DNA of 64,000 nt from RAM1 sp040376925 (GTDB lineage Bacteria > Pseudomonadota > Gammaproteobacteria > Burkholderiales > Burkholderiaceae_C): the NCBI GenBank assembly GCA_040376925.1, contig JBEIPU010000001.1:1-64000 (forward strand). Direction: 5' to 3'. A program made the position numbers and the translations under genes. The notes under the pieces were generated by a model. It was not told where the DNA came from. It did no database searches and saw nothing but the letters and a program-made list of their open reading frames with translations. Position 1 is the stretch's first letter. Every line of letters begins with the position of its first letter. Positions 43,252-51,968 of this stretch are shown in pieces.

Positions 43252-45213
43252 CTATCCGGACAAGGCCTGGACCTTGCGGGGCCCCAGCACGGCGCAAAGG
43301 CTGGTTGCCGCCTGAAACGGATCACCCGTCGCGGCCTTCACAAAGCCGTCCAGCTGCTGCGCGATCCCGCGCGGGTCGATCAGCGCGCCGCGCAGAGCCA
43401 TGAGCGCGGCATGGAGCTTTTGCGCATCTGAGCGCAACGCCGGGGTCAGTTTTGCGATGTCAATCAGCTCTCTCATGGCATCCTCGAGCACAGGAACCTG
43501 CCTGGCCGCGTAGTTGACTTCTTCCAACGCCTTGCCCAGTTGCTCGATGTGGCCCGCGTTCTTGCCGTTTCCGCCGTGAACCTTGTCCGCCAGCGCCAAA
43601 GCCGCTGCCAGCGTCATCGTGATTCGCGTGGGCAACTGCGCTGACAAGGCCGTGACGCCTAACCCGTTTCGGAGTCTGTCAAGTTTCAAGACCTTGGGAT
43701 CGCCGGTCAGCAAGGGTGAATGCTCCAGTTCAGCGGTGGTCCGTTTCACGGTTTCCAGCGCCAGGGCCAGCGGGCGCATCACGTCAGGCAACTTGCGCAG
43801 GCGGTCCCCCATCTGCACGCCGGCCAGCAGTCTGTCAGCGGGTTTCGCAGTCTTGTCCGTGACGCCCGCGAGGGCATTGGCGTAGCCGGCAAGGTCATCC
43901 AGCGCCGATGTGTAGGTCGGCGAGATCTTGCTGGTTTCCTTTTCCAGCCTGTCGTCGCCGCGGGACAACCGGATTTGCGTTGCGAACGCCATGACAACTG
44001 GAAGGCCAGCGGGTGCTGGTTCGGGCAAAGGTTGCGCAACGAAGGGACGATCAAGGGCTGGTCCCGTTGCATCCGTTTGCCAGCACTCCAGCAGTTCGGC
44101 ACGTGCACACAGGGCGCCAGCCTCCTGGTCAGCCGGCGGCAGGTTGCACCAATGCTGCATATGTCTGTCAATGCACGCCGCCACGTCCGCGCCCTCTGCC
44201 TTGTGTCCGGATTCACGCAGCTCCCTGTCCAGGGCTTTCAAGATGTCATGCCCCAGCGGGCCACAGGCGTTCGGGGCGTTCGTCTGCATCTCGGCGCTGT
44301 GAAACGTGACCTGGCTTTCTTCAACACCGGCGGCCGCCAGCCGCGCCAGAAGCTCCTGATGGATGCGGTTGCCGCTGGGTGCACTGGCATGGGTATCCAC
44401 CACGTGGTAGTGCAGGCCGCCCGCGTTGTCTTTCCTGACGACAAGCGGCATCCAATGCGGGTAGCTTGTGTCACCGGTGTGGATCCACGCAGCCTTGCAG
44501 GCCGGCCCGGCGCCGGCTCGCAACTCTGTCACGAGGTCTCTGAGAGGTTGGGTGAACATGGCGTTGACAACGTCATCCGTACGGCCGGTGATGTTCATGT
44601 TCAGCGGCTTTGGGTACAGGGGTAGCGTTGACAGGCTCCTGGCTGCGCCCGTGAGTTCACGGTCATTGGCATAACGTCCGGACGCCAGCAACTTGTCGCC
44701 GCTGTCCAAGGACGAGCCCCCCTGGCTGATCTGGCGCTCCAGGTAGGCCTGCGCGCGGTCCTGGGTCACCGGTACTCCGGCTGGCGGGTCGCAGCGCCCG
44801 CCCAGGTACGCGACCGTGGCTGACAGGGGTTGATCGCTGCCCCCTCGGGGCAACGCATTGGCGTTGAACACCAGCTCACACATGCTGTGCGCGGCGGCTT
44901 TCAGGCAGGACCGCAGATCCTGTTTACCGTGATCGTTAAGCAGGTTCGCGCCGGCAAATTCGTTGGGGTTGGCATACAGCTGGCGCAAGGTCGCCTGGGC
45001 ATGCTGGCCTTGGGGGCTGGTCCCTGCAGCCAGATTGACCAGCACGTCGATGGCGAGGTCCCGCTCCTCGCCCGCGAGCTGGGTGATATCGCATGCCAGT
45101 TGCCGGGGGTCCGCCACATCTGCGGGCACCTGCGCGGGTGCAGCGATCACGGATGGCAGCACGGGCTGCATGAATCGCGCATACGAATCAGGGATCTGCG
45201 TTGCAACTTTCAT
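43252..45213 (-). CDS. Clan CE cysteine enzyme (Ulp1/YopJ/adenain-like), candidate type III effector
   Basis: The protein has 653 residues and is soluble. A catalytic set of clan CE is complete: H253 followed by Trp (SYPHWMPLVV), D273 (HVVDTHAS), the oxyanion Gln Q310 and nucleophile C317 (MQTNAPNACG). The spacings (20, 37, 7) fall in the range of adenain, Ulp1 and YopJ. Such folds act as deubiquitinases, SUMO proteases or Ser/Thr/Lys acetyltransferases in host cells. The first 40 residues are rich in Ala, Pro, Val and Gln, compatible with a secretion signal. The C-terminal 320 residues are helical and unrecognised. The ATG at 45213 overlaps the acetyltransferase stop (ATGA). It is the last gene of the leftward type III operon. 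GC looks lower than in its neighbours. Confidence 0.75.
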   Translation of the reverse strand: MKVATQIPDSYARFMQPVLPSVIAAPAQVPADVADPRQLACDITQLAGEERDLAIDVLVNLAAGTSPQGQHAQATLRQLYANPNEFAGANLLNDHGKQDLRSCLKAAAHSMCELVFNANALPRGGSDQPLSATVAYLGGRCDPPAGVPVTQDRAQAYLERQISQGGSSLDSGDKLLASGRYANDRELTGAARSLSTLPLYPKPLNMNITGRTDDVVNAMFTQPLRDLVTELRAGAGPACKAAWIHTGDTSYPHWMPLVVRKDNAGGLHYHVVDTHASAPSGNRIHQELLARLAAAGVEESQVTFHSAEMQTNAPNACGPLGHDILKALDRELRESGHKAEGADVAACIDRHMQHWCNLPPADQEAGALCARAELLECWQTDATGPALDRPFVAQPLPEPAPAGLPVVMAFATQIRLSRGDDRLEKETSKISPTYTSALDDLAGYANALAGVTDKTAKPADRLLAGVQMGDRLRKLPDVMRPLALALETVKRTTAELEHSPLLTGDPKVLKLDRLRNGLGVTALSAQLPTRITMTLAAALALADKVHGGNGKNAGHIEQLGKALEEVNYAARQVPVLEDAMRELIDIAKLTPALRSDAQKLHAALMALRGALIDPRGIAQQLDGFVKAATGDPFQAATSLCAVLGPRKVQALSG

Positions 45214-45836
45214 GCGCAACTCCCCGGCGCGATCAACGACAGCAACACGTTGTCCTTCCATTCCCCGTTGACCTTCATGAAGTCGCGCGAATAGCCTTCA
45301 ATGCCAAACCCCAGGCGGCGCAGCACGGCGGCGCTGCGCAGGTTCCCGGGCTGGTGCGAGGCCAGGATGCGGTGCAGCTTGTGCCGCGCAAACATGGCCT
45401 GGATGGCCGGAGCCAGCGCGGCGCGCATCAGGCCGCGGCCCTGCAGCGCACGGTCCATGCGAAAGCCCAGCCAGCAGCAGTCGAATTCGTCGTGCACGAT
45501 GCCCGAGAAGCTGATCACGCAGCCCGCCTCGGGCTGCGGGTTCGACTTGAGAAAGCCCATCAGAAAAACGCCAGTGCCGTCCTGAAAGGCGCGCTGCTGG
45601 TCCGCAAGCACCCGCTCCCAGAAAGCCGGATCGGTCATGCCCGGCTCCAATGACATGGCCAGCCTGAAGTGGTCGCCATTGCGCTGGTGCAGCCGGGCCA
45701 GCAGCGGCGCGTAGGCGGGCGTGACGGTCACAAGCTGCCAATCCGGTGTCTCCAGCCAGACAGCCCCGCGCTGAGGCGCGCGCGGCGCGGGCGGCCGCGT
45801 CGCCGCGCTCACAGGTCTTTCGTCCATCACGGTCAT
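45210..45836 (-). CDS. GNAT-family N-acetyltransferase (RimJ/RimL-like)
   Basis: The protein has 208 residues. The acetyl-CoA loop is RALQGRGLMRAALAP, followed by HRILASHQPGNLRSAAVLRR and LGFGIEGYSRDFMKVNGEW, the RimJ/RimL style for N-terminal or side-chain acetylation. An N-terminal Pro/Ala/Arg-rich extension precedes the domain. It starts nine bases after the methyltransferase stop and overlaps the clan CE gene (ATGA). Its target could be a type III component, the clan CE protein or a host protein; none is indicated by sequence. Confidence 0.85.
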   Translation of the reverse strand: MTVMDERPVSAATRPPAPRAPQRGAVWLETPDWQLVTVTPAYAPLLARLHQRNGDHFRLAMSLEPGMTDPAFWERVLADQQRAFQDGTGVFLMGFLKSNPQPEAGCVISFSGIVHDEFDCCWLGFRMDRALQGRGLMRAALAPAIQAMFARHKLHRILASHQPGNLRSAAVLRRLGFGIEGYSRDFMKVNGEWKDNVLLSLIAPGSCA

Positions 45837-45845
45837 GGCGGCTCC

Positions 45846-47381
45846 TTACTTGCGGGGCTTCTGCGCACCGCGGTTGCCCAGCAGGCCCAGGCGCTGCCAG
45901 ACGGGCACGGTGCTGCCCAGGAAATGCGCGGCGTGCTGTTCGTGTTCTTCCTGCGCCTGGGCGCTTGCACCCTGGGCCGTGACGGCACGGCCCAGCTCGG
46001 CCGCGCTGCGCGCCCCGCCCTGCCAGGCCAGCCAGAACAGCCGCTCGATGGCGCTGGTGTCGATGCCATTGCCCGACACCGGCGATGCCAGGCAACGCAG
46101 CGTGCTGTCGGCCAGCGAGCGCTGGGCAACGGCTTCATTGAAGGCCTGGGCATGGTTATCGCGCACGCGCTGCGCGTCGTCTGCAAACACCGGGCAGATG
46201 TCGCGGCGCGCAATCAGGCGCGACAGGTTCAACACCAGGTCGTCCACCGCCCAGCCCGCCACCGCAGCGTCAGCACGCAGGGCGGCCAAAGCCAGCGGCT
46301 GGCTGGCGGCTGCCAGTTGGTCCAGCAGGGGGCGCAGGCGTGTCTCGTCCAGCGCCATCTTGCCGTAGGGCGTGGACAGGAACATCGGCACATCGGCCAC
46401 AGGACGGGCCAGCACCAGCTTCACCTCGTCCAGCGCGGCCAGTCGCTGCGCGGGCGTCAGCCGCAGCGAGCCGCGCGTGAACACGTCGCGCCGAAAGCGC
46501 CGGTTCAGCACGAAATCGGCCGCCGTCTCGCGCAGCGGCGCGCCCAGGCTCGCGTCCAGGAAGCCCGCGCCAGCCAGCCGGTCGCGCACCTCGCCGGCCA
46601 CGTCCGACAGGTGGACCGAGCAGGCGAAATCCAGCCGCGCGGCCTGCAGTTGCTGCGCAATGTCGGCAAAGTAGCTCAGGCACCACGACTGGTTGAAGTA
46701 CTCATGCGCCAGGCTGCCCGGGTCCTGGCGCAGCATGTCGTCCAGCGCCTGGCTGGCGCGCATGTTCTCGGTAAAGAACGCGCTGCCATGGCGGCGCAGC
46801 GCCTGCACAAACTTCAGCGCACCGGCAATGCGCGCGGGCGTGGCCGCGCCGGGGGCGCCGGCATGGTCGGTGTGCAGGTACAGCAGGTCGCGCAGGGGCT
46901 TTTCGGCGTTCCAGCCGGGCAACACGTTGTAGCTCATGAAGACCGCGCCGCCGGGCTTGAGCTTGCGGCGCATGAATTCGACCAGCGCATGCTGCGCGGC
47001 CGGGCTGACCCACGACCAAACGCCGTGCAGCACGATGAAATCAAAAGGCGGCGTCGGCGTGTCCAGCATCGCCTCGAAGCCCAGGTCCAGCCACTGGGCG
47101 CTGACGCCCGACTGGCGTGCCAGTGCCCGCGCGTTCAGCGCATGGTCGGGGTTGAAGTCGGTTCCCCAGAACTCGCCGCGGGGGTTGGCCGCGGCGTGCA
47201 GGTTGGCCGACACACCCTGGCCGTAGCCCATCTCGCAGTAGGTGTAGGCGCTGCCGTCCGACGGCAGCGCCAACCCGTTGACGAGCAGGTGCCAGCGCAG
47301 GTATGGCGGCGCCAGCTCGTGGAAGTAGCCGTGGGAATAGGTGATGTCGGCTACATAGCCGTCGGCCCAGTCGCGTTTCAT
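45846..47381 (-). CDS. Class I SAM methyltransferase with regulatory domain (PKMT-like protein lysine methyltransferase)
   Basis: The protein has 511 residues from the ATG at 47381, which has AAGGAG upstream. The SAM motif I region is CEMGYGQGVSANLHAA, motif II-like stretches are DFIVLHGVWSWVSPAAQ and GGAVFMSYNVLPGW. The middle carries the methyltransferase regulatory domain (ETAADFVLNRRFRRDVFTRG), and a C-terminal winged-helix-like region follows, the arrangement of rickettsial outer-membrane-protein lysine methyltransferases (PKMT). It may methylate a surface or secreted protein of this locus. It lies 25 bp after the 93-residue gene. Confidence 0.8.
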   Translation of the reverse strand: MKRDWADGYVADITYSHGYFHELAPPYLRWHLLVNGLALPSDGSAYTYCEMGYGQGVSANLHAAANPRGEFWGTDFNPDHALNARALARQSGVSAQWLDLGFEAMLDTPTPPFDFIVLHGVWSWVSPAAQHALVEFMRRKLKPGGAVFMSYNVLPGWNAEKPLRDLLYLHTDHAGAPGAATPARIAGALKFVQALRRHGSAFFTENMRASQALDDMLRQDPGSLAHEYFNQSWCLSYFADIAQQLQAARLDFACSVHLSDVAGEVRDRLAGAGFLDASLGAPLRETAADFVLNRRFRRDVFTRGSLRLTPAQRLAALDEVKLVLARPVADVPMFLSTPYGKMALDETRLRPLLDQLAAASQPLALAALRADAAVAGWAVDDLVLNLSRLIARRDICPVFADDAQRVRDNHAQAFNEAVAQRSLADSTLRCLASPVSGNGIDTSAIERLFWLAWQGGARSAAELGRAVTAQGASAQAQEEHEQHAAHFLGSTVPVWQRLGLLGNRGAQKPRK

Positions 47382-47406
47382 GACGGTGTCTCCTTGCGCC
47401 CGCGGT

Positions 47407-47688
47407 TCAGACCTTGATGCCCTGCTCCTTGGCACGGGTCAACTGGTCGTTGCGGATGTCGCCCTGCGGCACCAATGACTGCATCGCCTGCGGCGCGGGC
47501 AGCAGGTTCAGCAGCAGCGGATTGGTGTCCAGATGGTCCAGCAGCGCCTTGTGCAGGTTGTCCTTGTCCTGCTGGCTGACAGTGACCTGCTCGTTGACCC
47601 GCGAGGCGGCGGCGCTGCCTGCAGGCTCGGGCGGTCTTGCCGTGGCAGGACTCACATAGGTCGAGGATGGGGTTCGGATGTCGCTCAT
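47407..47688 (-). CDS. Small protein of unknown function in the type III operon
   Basis: The protein has 93 residues. The first 40 are rich in Ser, Thr, Pro and Ala (MSDIRTPSSTYVSPATARPP), then helical from about residue 40 (DNLHKALLDHLDTNPLLLN). AGGAGAAGCGC precedes the ATG. It follows sctF and precedes the methyltransferase. The disordered N terminus would suit a secreted protein or a chaperone client; I do not recognise a family. Confidence 0.6.
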   Translation of the reverse strand: MSDIRTPSSTYVSPATARPPEPAGSAAASRVNEQVTVSQQDKDNLHKALLDHLDTNPLLLNLLPAPQAMQSLVPQGDIRNDQLTRAKEQGIKV

Positions 47689-47719
47689 GCGCTTCTCCTG
47701 GTGATGGAAGCCGGACGCA

Positions 47720-47977
47720 TCAGAAGTTGCGCACGACGTTGTTGCAGGCTTCGGCGACCTGCTTGGCGATCGCAGACGTGCACTGGATCGTCGTTCCGTG
47801 CTCCTGCATCACGATCTGCAGTTGCATCAAATCGATCGCGCTGGCGTCGGCGTTCATGGTGTTGAGCGTTTGACGCATGGCCAATTCGGACGACTTGGCT
47901 GTCGGCAGCAGGTTGGCGGCGACCAGGCCGAGCGTTACCTTGTCTGTCGCCGCGACCTGGGTGATGGTGATGGCCAT
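47720..47977 (-). CDS. sctF: Type III secretion needle filament subunit SctF (EscF/YscF-like)
   Basis: The protein has 85 residues, the right size for a needle subunit. The C-terminal half follows the needle pattern: DLMQLQIVMQEHGTTIQ then AIAKQVAEACNNVVRNF, resembling EscF (LELQFAVQQYS ... ) and ending in the usual NF. AAGGAGAAACACC precedes the ATG. It comes directly after the YscE-like gene, as yscE-yscF do. Two cysteines (C66, C78) are unusual for needle subunits. Confidence rests on size, pattern and position. Confidence 0.75.
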   Translation of the reverse strand: MAITITQVAATDKVTLGLVAANLLPTAKSSELAMRQTLNTMNADASAIDLMQLQIVMQEHGTTIQCTSAIAKQVAEACNNVVRNF

Positions 47978-47998
47978 GGTGTTTCTCCTTGTTGCAGG

Positions 47999-48295
47999 TC
48001 AAAAAAGCTGCTGGCGGTGTGCAACACCACTGCCGGCAGCGGGTAATGAAGCGGGCGCCGGCGCCCGCAGGTGCAAGACGGCCTGAGCGGCGCAGACGGC
48101 CTTGAGGCCCGCTAGCGTTGCATTGAATTCATCGCGCGGCAGCGGCCGGGCGAGCTGGCCGCGCAACCGGGCCTCGGTCTGCTGCAGGTCCTGCAGCAGC
48201 TGGCGGCGCAGGCTGCCGTGCGCGTCGGCCGCAAGCCCCGCGTCCAGTTCGGTCTCGAAAATTTCCGTGATGGGACCGGTCTGCATGGGGTTCAC
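47999..48295 (-). CDS. EscE/YscE/SsaE-like needle co-chaperone
   Basis: The protein has 98 residues. A helical pair is visible: LRRQLLQDLQQTEARLRGQL and FNATLAGLKAVCAAQAVLHL, the two-helix form of YscE-type co-chaperones, which keep the needle subunit soluble with a YscG-type partner. The ATG overlaps the sctD stop (ATGA), and the D-E-F order matches Yersinia. The partner SctG-like gene is on the other arm at 60914. Confidence 0.72.
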   Translation of the reverse strand: MNPMQTGPITEIFETELDAGLAADAHGSLRRQLLQDLQQTEARLRGQLARPLPRDEFNATLAGLKAVCAAQAVLHLRAPAPASLPAAGSGVAHRQQLF

Positions 48296-49863
48296 CTCGT
48301 CAGTACGGCGCGGCGCGCGCCGTTTTCAAACACAACCTGGCTGACGCTCACGGCTGACAGCCGCCAGCCCTGCGACACAGCGCCATGCGCGAGCTTTTCT
48401 CCGTTGGTCAGCAGCACGTACGGCATGTCCCCCCCGACCACGCTGCGCACGGTGAAAGGCAGGGTGGGCGCGGCGCTGGCGGCCGCCGGCGCCACCGTGG
48501 CCACGGACGCCGGAGCCCCAGCCTGCACGATGTCCAGCCGGGCCCGCAGCGGCACGGGGTTCGCCTGCGTTGCAGCCATGAGCGTGCGTTCCCAGTGGGG
48601 CACGTCGCGCTGGTGCAACTGCACGGTGATCTGCATGGCGCCGTCACCCCATTCGCCGCTGGCCTGCCAGCCCTGCTGACGCAGCTCGGCCAGCAGGCGC
48701 ATGCCCGCGTCCTGCGGGGTGGACACGGCGTTGTCCCAGCCGCGTACGTGGGGGAACGACCGGGCCAGCGCAGCCAGCAATGTGTCACGCGCGGCCGCGC
48801 TGTCCATGGCGCCCTCGATGCGAAAGCGGCCCTGCCCGCCGGGGTGCAGGCTGAGCGCCGCGCGCTGCTCTTGCGCCAGGCGCGCCAACGCGGGCGCCAC
48901 CTCGTCGCGCAAATCACTTTCAGTGGTCAGGCGCAAGGCCGGGCGCGGGCGGATGCGCGACAGCGCGGCAGACAACGCCTCGCCTTCGGTTTCGCTCATG
49001 ACCGGCGCATGCACCAACCAGCCTGCGCCGGTATGTTCAACCTTGGCCTGGCCGTCCAAGCCCGCGCTCTTCAGCGCGGCATCAATCGCCTGCTTTTGCG
49101 ACATGTCGGGCTGCCCAGGTGCAAGCGACGCGGCGGCCGCAACAGGATCGTCCACAGTGCCAGCACCCAGGTCCACCGCGGCGGGCATCTGGCCCGAGCC
49201 GGCCGGCCAGGCGAACCACATCAGCGCCGACATCAATGGCGCCAGCAACGCCGTGGCGGGCAGCAGGCGGTGGCCTTGCGCCCGCTGGCCGGATTCGCCC
49301 ACGGGCTGCGCAGGGGCCGGCAGTTGCGGCTCCAGCGCAGGTGCATGCGGCACCAACACCAATTGCTCCAGCGTCGGCCAGGGCGCCAGCGCGTCGTCCA
49401 CGGCCACCACGATGGGCCCCATAGGGACGGCCTTGCCGGACTCCAGCCGCATGGGCGCCAGCACCGGCTCCCCGCCCTCCTGAGCCACCCAGTCCAGCTG
49501 CCAGCCGCCGTCCGTGCGCGACAGCCGGGCGTGGTGCGGCTGCACGCCCGCATCCGTCAGGACGAAGTCGCAATCGTCCAGCGCGCCCAGCAGGTAAGCG
49601 TCGCCGTCCAGCGGCGCGCAAGCGCCCGCGTGCATGCCGCTCAGGATGCGCAGTTGCAACACGGGCCCGGGCTCCACCGGCCCTGCGGCGGGTGGCTCGC
49701 CGTCATCCATGATGTGCAGGCCCCCGGTGCCGCCAGTGCCTTCGTCCAGTACGTCCAGGACTTCTGGCAGTGGCTCGGTCACCTGTGCAGTCACTTGTGC
49801 GGGCGTGTGCGTGGGCTCATAGGCCACCATGACATCGTCATCGGACAGATCGGTATCGCTCAT
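48292..49863 (-). CDS. sctD: Type III secretion inner-membrane ring protein SctD (YscD/PrgH type)
   Basis: The protein has 523 residues. N-terminal cytoplasmic FHA-like domain (about 65-160, LQLRILSGMHAGACAPLDGD and VQPHHARLSRTDGGWQLDWV), one TM (ALLAPLMSALMWFAWPAG), then periplasmic ring-building BON-like repeats with KAGL-like MSQKQAIDAALKSAGLDG and a C-terminal PYVLLTNGEKLAHGAVSQGW. This is the SctD layout. The ATG overlaps sctV (ATGA). An acidic Thr/Pro-rich leader of 60 residues precedes the FHA part. Confidence 0.88.
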   Translation of the reverse strand: MSDTDLSDDDVMVAYEPTHTPAQVTAQVTEPLPEVLDVLDEGTGGTGGLHIMDDGEPPAAGPVEPGPVLQLRILSGMHAGACAPLDGDAYLLGALDDCDFVLTDAGVQPHHARLSRTDGGWQLDWVAQEGGEPVLAPMRLESGKAVPMGPIVVAVDDALAPWPTLEQLVLVPHAPALEPQLPAPAQPVGESGQRAQGHRLLPATALLAPLMSALMWFAWPAGSGQMPAAVDLGAGTVDDPVAAAASLAPGQPDMSQKQAIDAALKSAGLDGQAKVEHTGAGWLVHAPVMSETEGEALSAALSRIRPRPALRLTTESDLRDEVAPALARLAQEQRAALSLHPGGQGRFRIEGAMDSAAARDTLLAALARSFPHVRGWDNAVSTPQDAGMRLLAELRQQGWQASGEWGDGAMQITVQLHQRDVPHWERTLMAATQANPVPLRARLDIVQAGAPASVATVAPAAASAAPTLPFTVRSVVGGDMPYVLLTNGEKLAHGAVSQGWRLSAVSVSQVVFENGARRAVLTR

Positions 49864-51968
49864 AAATCAATCCTCGCCAGCGGCTGGATGTTGATCTCCT
49901 GCGTCATCTCCTGGTAGCTCAGCACGGGCAGTTCGTACAGCTCGGGCTCGACCAGCTTGCGCAGGTAGCGCCGGATGTCCATGGACGTCAGCAGCACGGG
50001 CTTGTGGGCGGCGGCGCTGAGGTCCCCCACGGTGTTCTTGATGCTTTCGACCAGGCGCTTGCCCGTGGCCGGGTCCAGCGCCAGGTAGCTGCCCGCGCTG
50101 GTCTGGCGGATGGCACTGCGCAACGTGTCTTCGACTGCTGGCGCCAGCAGGTAAGCCGGCAGCATGTTCTGCCCGCTCGAATGCCTGTAGCTGATATGCC
50201 GCTTGAGGCTCGCGCGCACGTACTCGGTGAGCAGCACCGAATCCTTTTCCTTCTGGCCCCATTCCACCAGCGACTCCAGAACGGCACGCAGATTGCGCAC
50301 CGACACCTCCTCGGACACCAGTCTTTGAAGGATTTCGGCGATCTTCTGGATCGGCATCACGCGCGTGACTTCCTTGACCAGATCGGGGAACCGTGCCTCC
50401 ATGGCACCCATGAGGAACTTGGTCTCCTGGATACCCAGGAAGTCGGCCGAATATTTCTTGAGCACGAACGCCAGGTGGTACGTCAGCACCTGGCTGGCGT
50501 CCATGACCGGCACGCCGGCGCGCTCCAGCGTGTCCTTGAGCGACGCAGGCACCCACAGCGTGGGGATATTGGGGAGGAACTTGATGTCTTCCTCGTACGG
50601 AACCTGCAGCGCCTCGAGGTTGCGCGGGTTCTCGCGGGCGATGAGCCAACCCGGGCGCAGCTTGCCTTGCGACACCGGCACTTCAGCCAGCAGGATGCCG
50701 TAGGTGTCGCGCGCCAGCTTCTCGTTGAACCGAAGCTGGATGCCGGGAAACGGCACGCCCAGGTCGAAGTACAGCGCGCGGCGGATCTTGAGCAGTTCCT
50801 CGTTCAGCACCTGCGCGTCGAACTCCGTGCGCAGGTGTTCGGCCACGTCCATCAGCAGTGGCACCGTGGGCACGAATTCTTCGCCCGCCTCGCTTTTCGC
50901 CTTGATGGCCGGCGCGCCAGCGGCCTGCATGGCCGGCACCTCGGTCACCTGGCCGGTCTTGCTGTCCACGACCTTGCGCGTGTTGCGCAGCAGGATGAAG
51001 CCCACACCACCCAGCGCCAGCGCCAGGCACACGAATGTCAGCGTGGGCATGCCGGGGATGAGCCCCATGCCCAGCGCCACTGCGGCGGCGATCACCAGCG
51101 CGCGCGGCTGCGCCAGCACCTGCGAACCGATGTCGCGGCCCACGTTGGACGGCCCCTCGCCCGTATTCACGCGCGTGACGATGATGCCCGCGCAGATGGC
51201 GATGAACAGCGCCGGTATCTGCGCGATCAGCCCGTCACCGATGGTCAGCACCGAATAGACCTTGGCCGCGTCGCCCATGGTCATGCCGCGCTGCAGGGTG
51301 CCCACCATGATGCCGCCCAGCAGGTTCACGACCACGATGATCAGCCCCGCGATCGCGTCGCCCTTGACGAACTTCATCGCGCCGTCCATGGCGCCGTACA
51401 ACTGGCTTTCTTTTTCCACAATGCCGCGGCGGCGCTTGGCTTCTTCCATGTCGATGGAGCCGGCGCGCATGTCGCCGTCAATCGACATCTGCTTGCCCGG
51501 CATCGCATCCAGCGAAAAGCGCGCGGCAACCTCGGCCACGCGCTCGGCGCCCTTGGTGATGACGATGAACTGGACGATGGTCAGGATGAGAAACACCACC
51601 AGGCCCACGATCAGGTTGCCGCCCACCACGAAGTTGCCGAAGGTCTCGACGATGTGGCCCGCGTCGGCCTGCAACAGGATGAGCCGCGTGGTGGCGATGG
51701 AAATGCCCAGGCGGAACAGCGTGGTGACCAGCAGCACCGAAGGGAAGCTGGAAAACGCCAGCGGCGACGGCAGGTACATGGCCACCATCAGCAGCATGGC
51801 CGACACCGTCATGTTCAGCCCGATCAGCACGTCCACCAGCCAGGTGGGCAGCGGCAGGATCATCATGAAAATGATGGCCACGATCATGACCGCCAGCACG
51901 ATGTCGTTGCGGCTGGTCAGCAGCATCACCAGGCGGTGCATGCGCGCCTGCAGGCTGGCCTGAGTCAT
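49860..51968 (-). CDS. sctV: Type III secretion export apparatus protein SctV (YscV/LcrD, FlhA family)
   Basis: The protein has 702 residues, the usual length. Eight N-terminal TMs are followed by the family signature AERVAEVAARFSLDAMPGKQ then MSIDGDMRAGSIDMEEAKRR, and a cytosolic nonameric ring domain (about 340-702) with DLGVPFPGIQLRFNEKL. It forms the export gate ring that receives substrates from gatekeeper and chaperones. The ATG overlaps the sctY stop (ATGA) and the stop overlaps sctD (ATGA). Confidence 0.96.
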   Translation of the reverse strand: MTQASLQARMHRLVMLLTSRNDIVLAVMIVAIIFMMILPLPTWLVDVLIGLNMTVSAMLLMVAMYLPSPLAFSSFPSVLLVTTLFRLGISIATTRLILLQADAGHIVETFGNFVVGGNLIVGLVVFLILTIVQFIVITKGAERVAEVAARFSLDAMPGKQMSIDGDMRAGSIDMEEAKRRRGIVEKESQLYGAMDGAMKFVKGDAIAGLIIVVVNLLGGIMVGTLQRGMTMGDAAKVYSVLTIGDGLIAQIPALFIAICAGIIVTRVNTGEGPSNVGRDIGSQVLAQPRALVIAAAVALGMGLIPGMPTLTFVCLALALGGVGFILLRNTRKVVDSKTGQVTEVPAMQAAGAPAIKAKSEAGEEFVPTVPLLMDVAEHLRTEFDAQVLNEELLKIRRALYFDLGVPFPGIQLRFNEKLARDTYGILLAEVPVSQGKLRPGWLIARENPRNLEALQVPYEEDIKFLPNIPTLWVPASLKDTLERAGVPVMDASQVLTYHLAFVLKKYSADFLGIQETKFLMGAMEARFPDLVKEVTRVMPIQKIAEILQRLVSEEVSVRNLRAVLESLVEWGQKEKDSVLLTEYVRASLKRHISYRHSSGQNMLPAYLLAPAVEDTLRSAIRQTSAGSYLALDPATGKRLVESIKNTVGDLSAAAHKPVLLTSMDIRRYLRKLVEPELYELPVLSYQEMTQEINIQPLARIDL

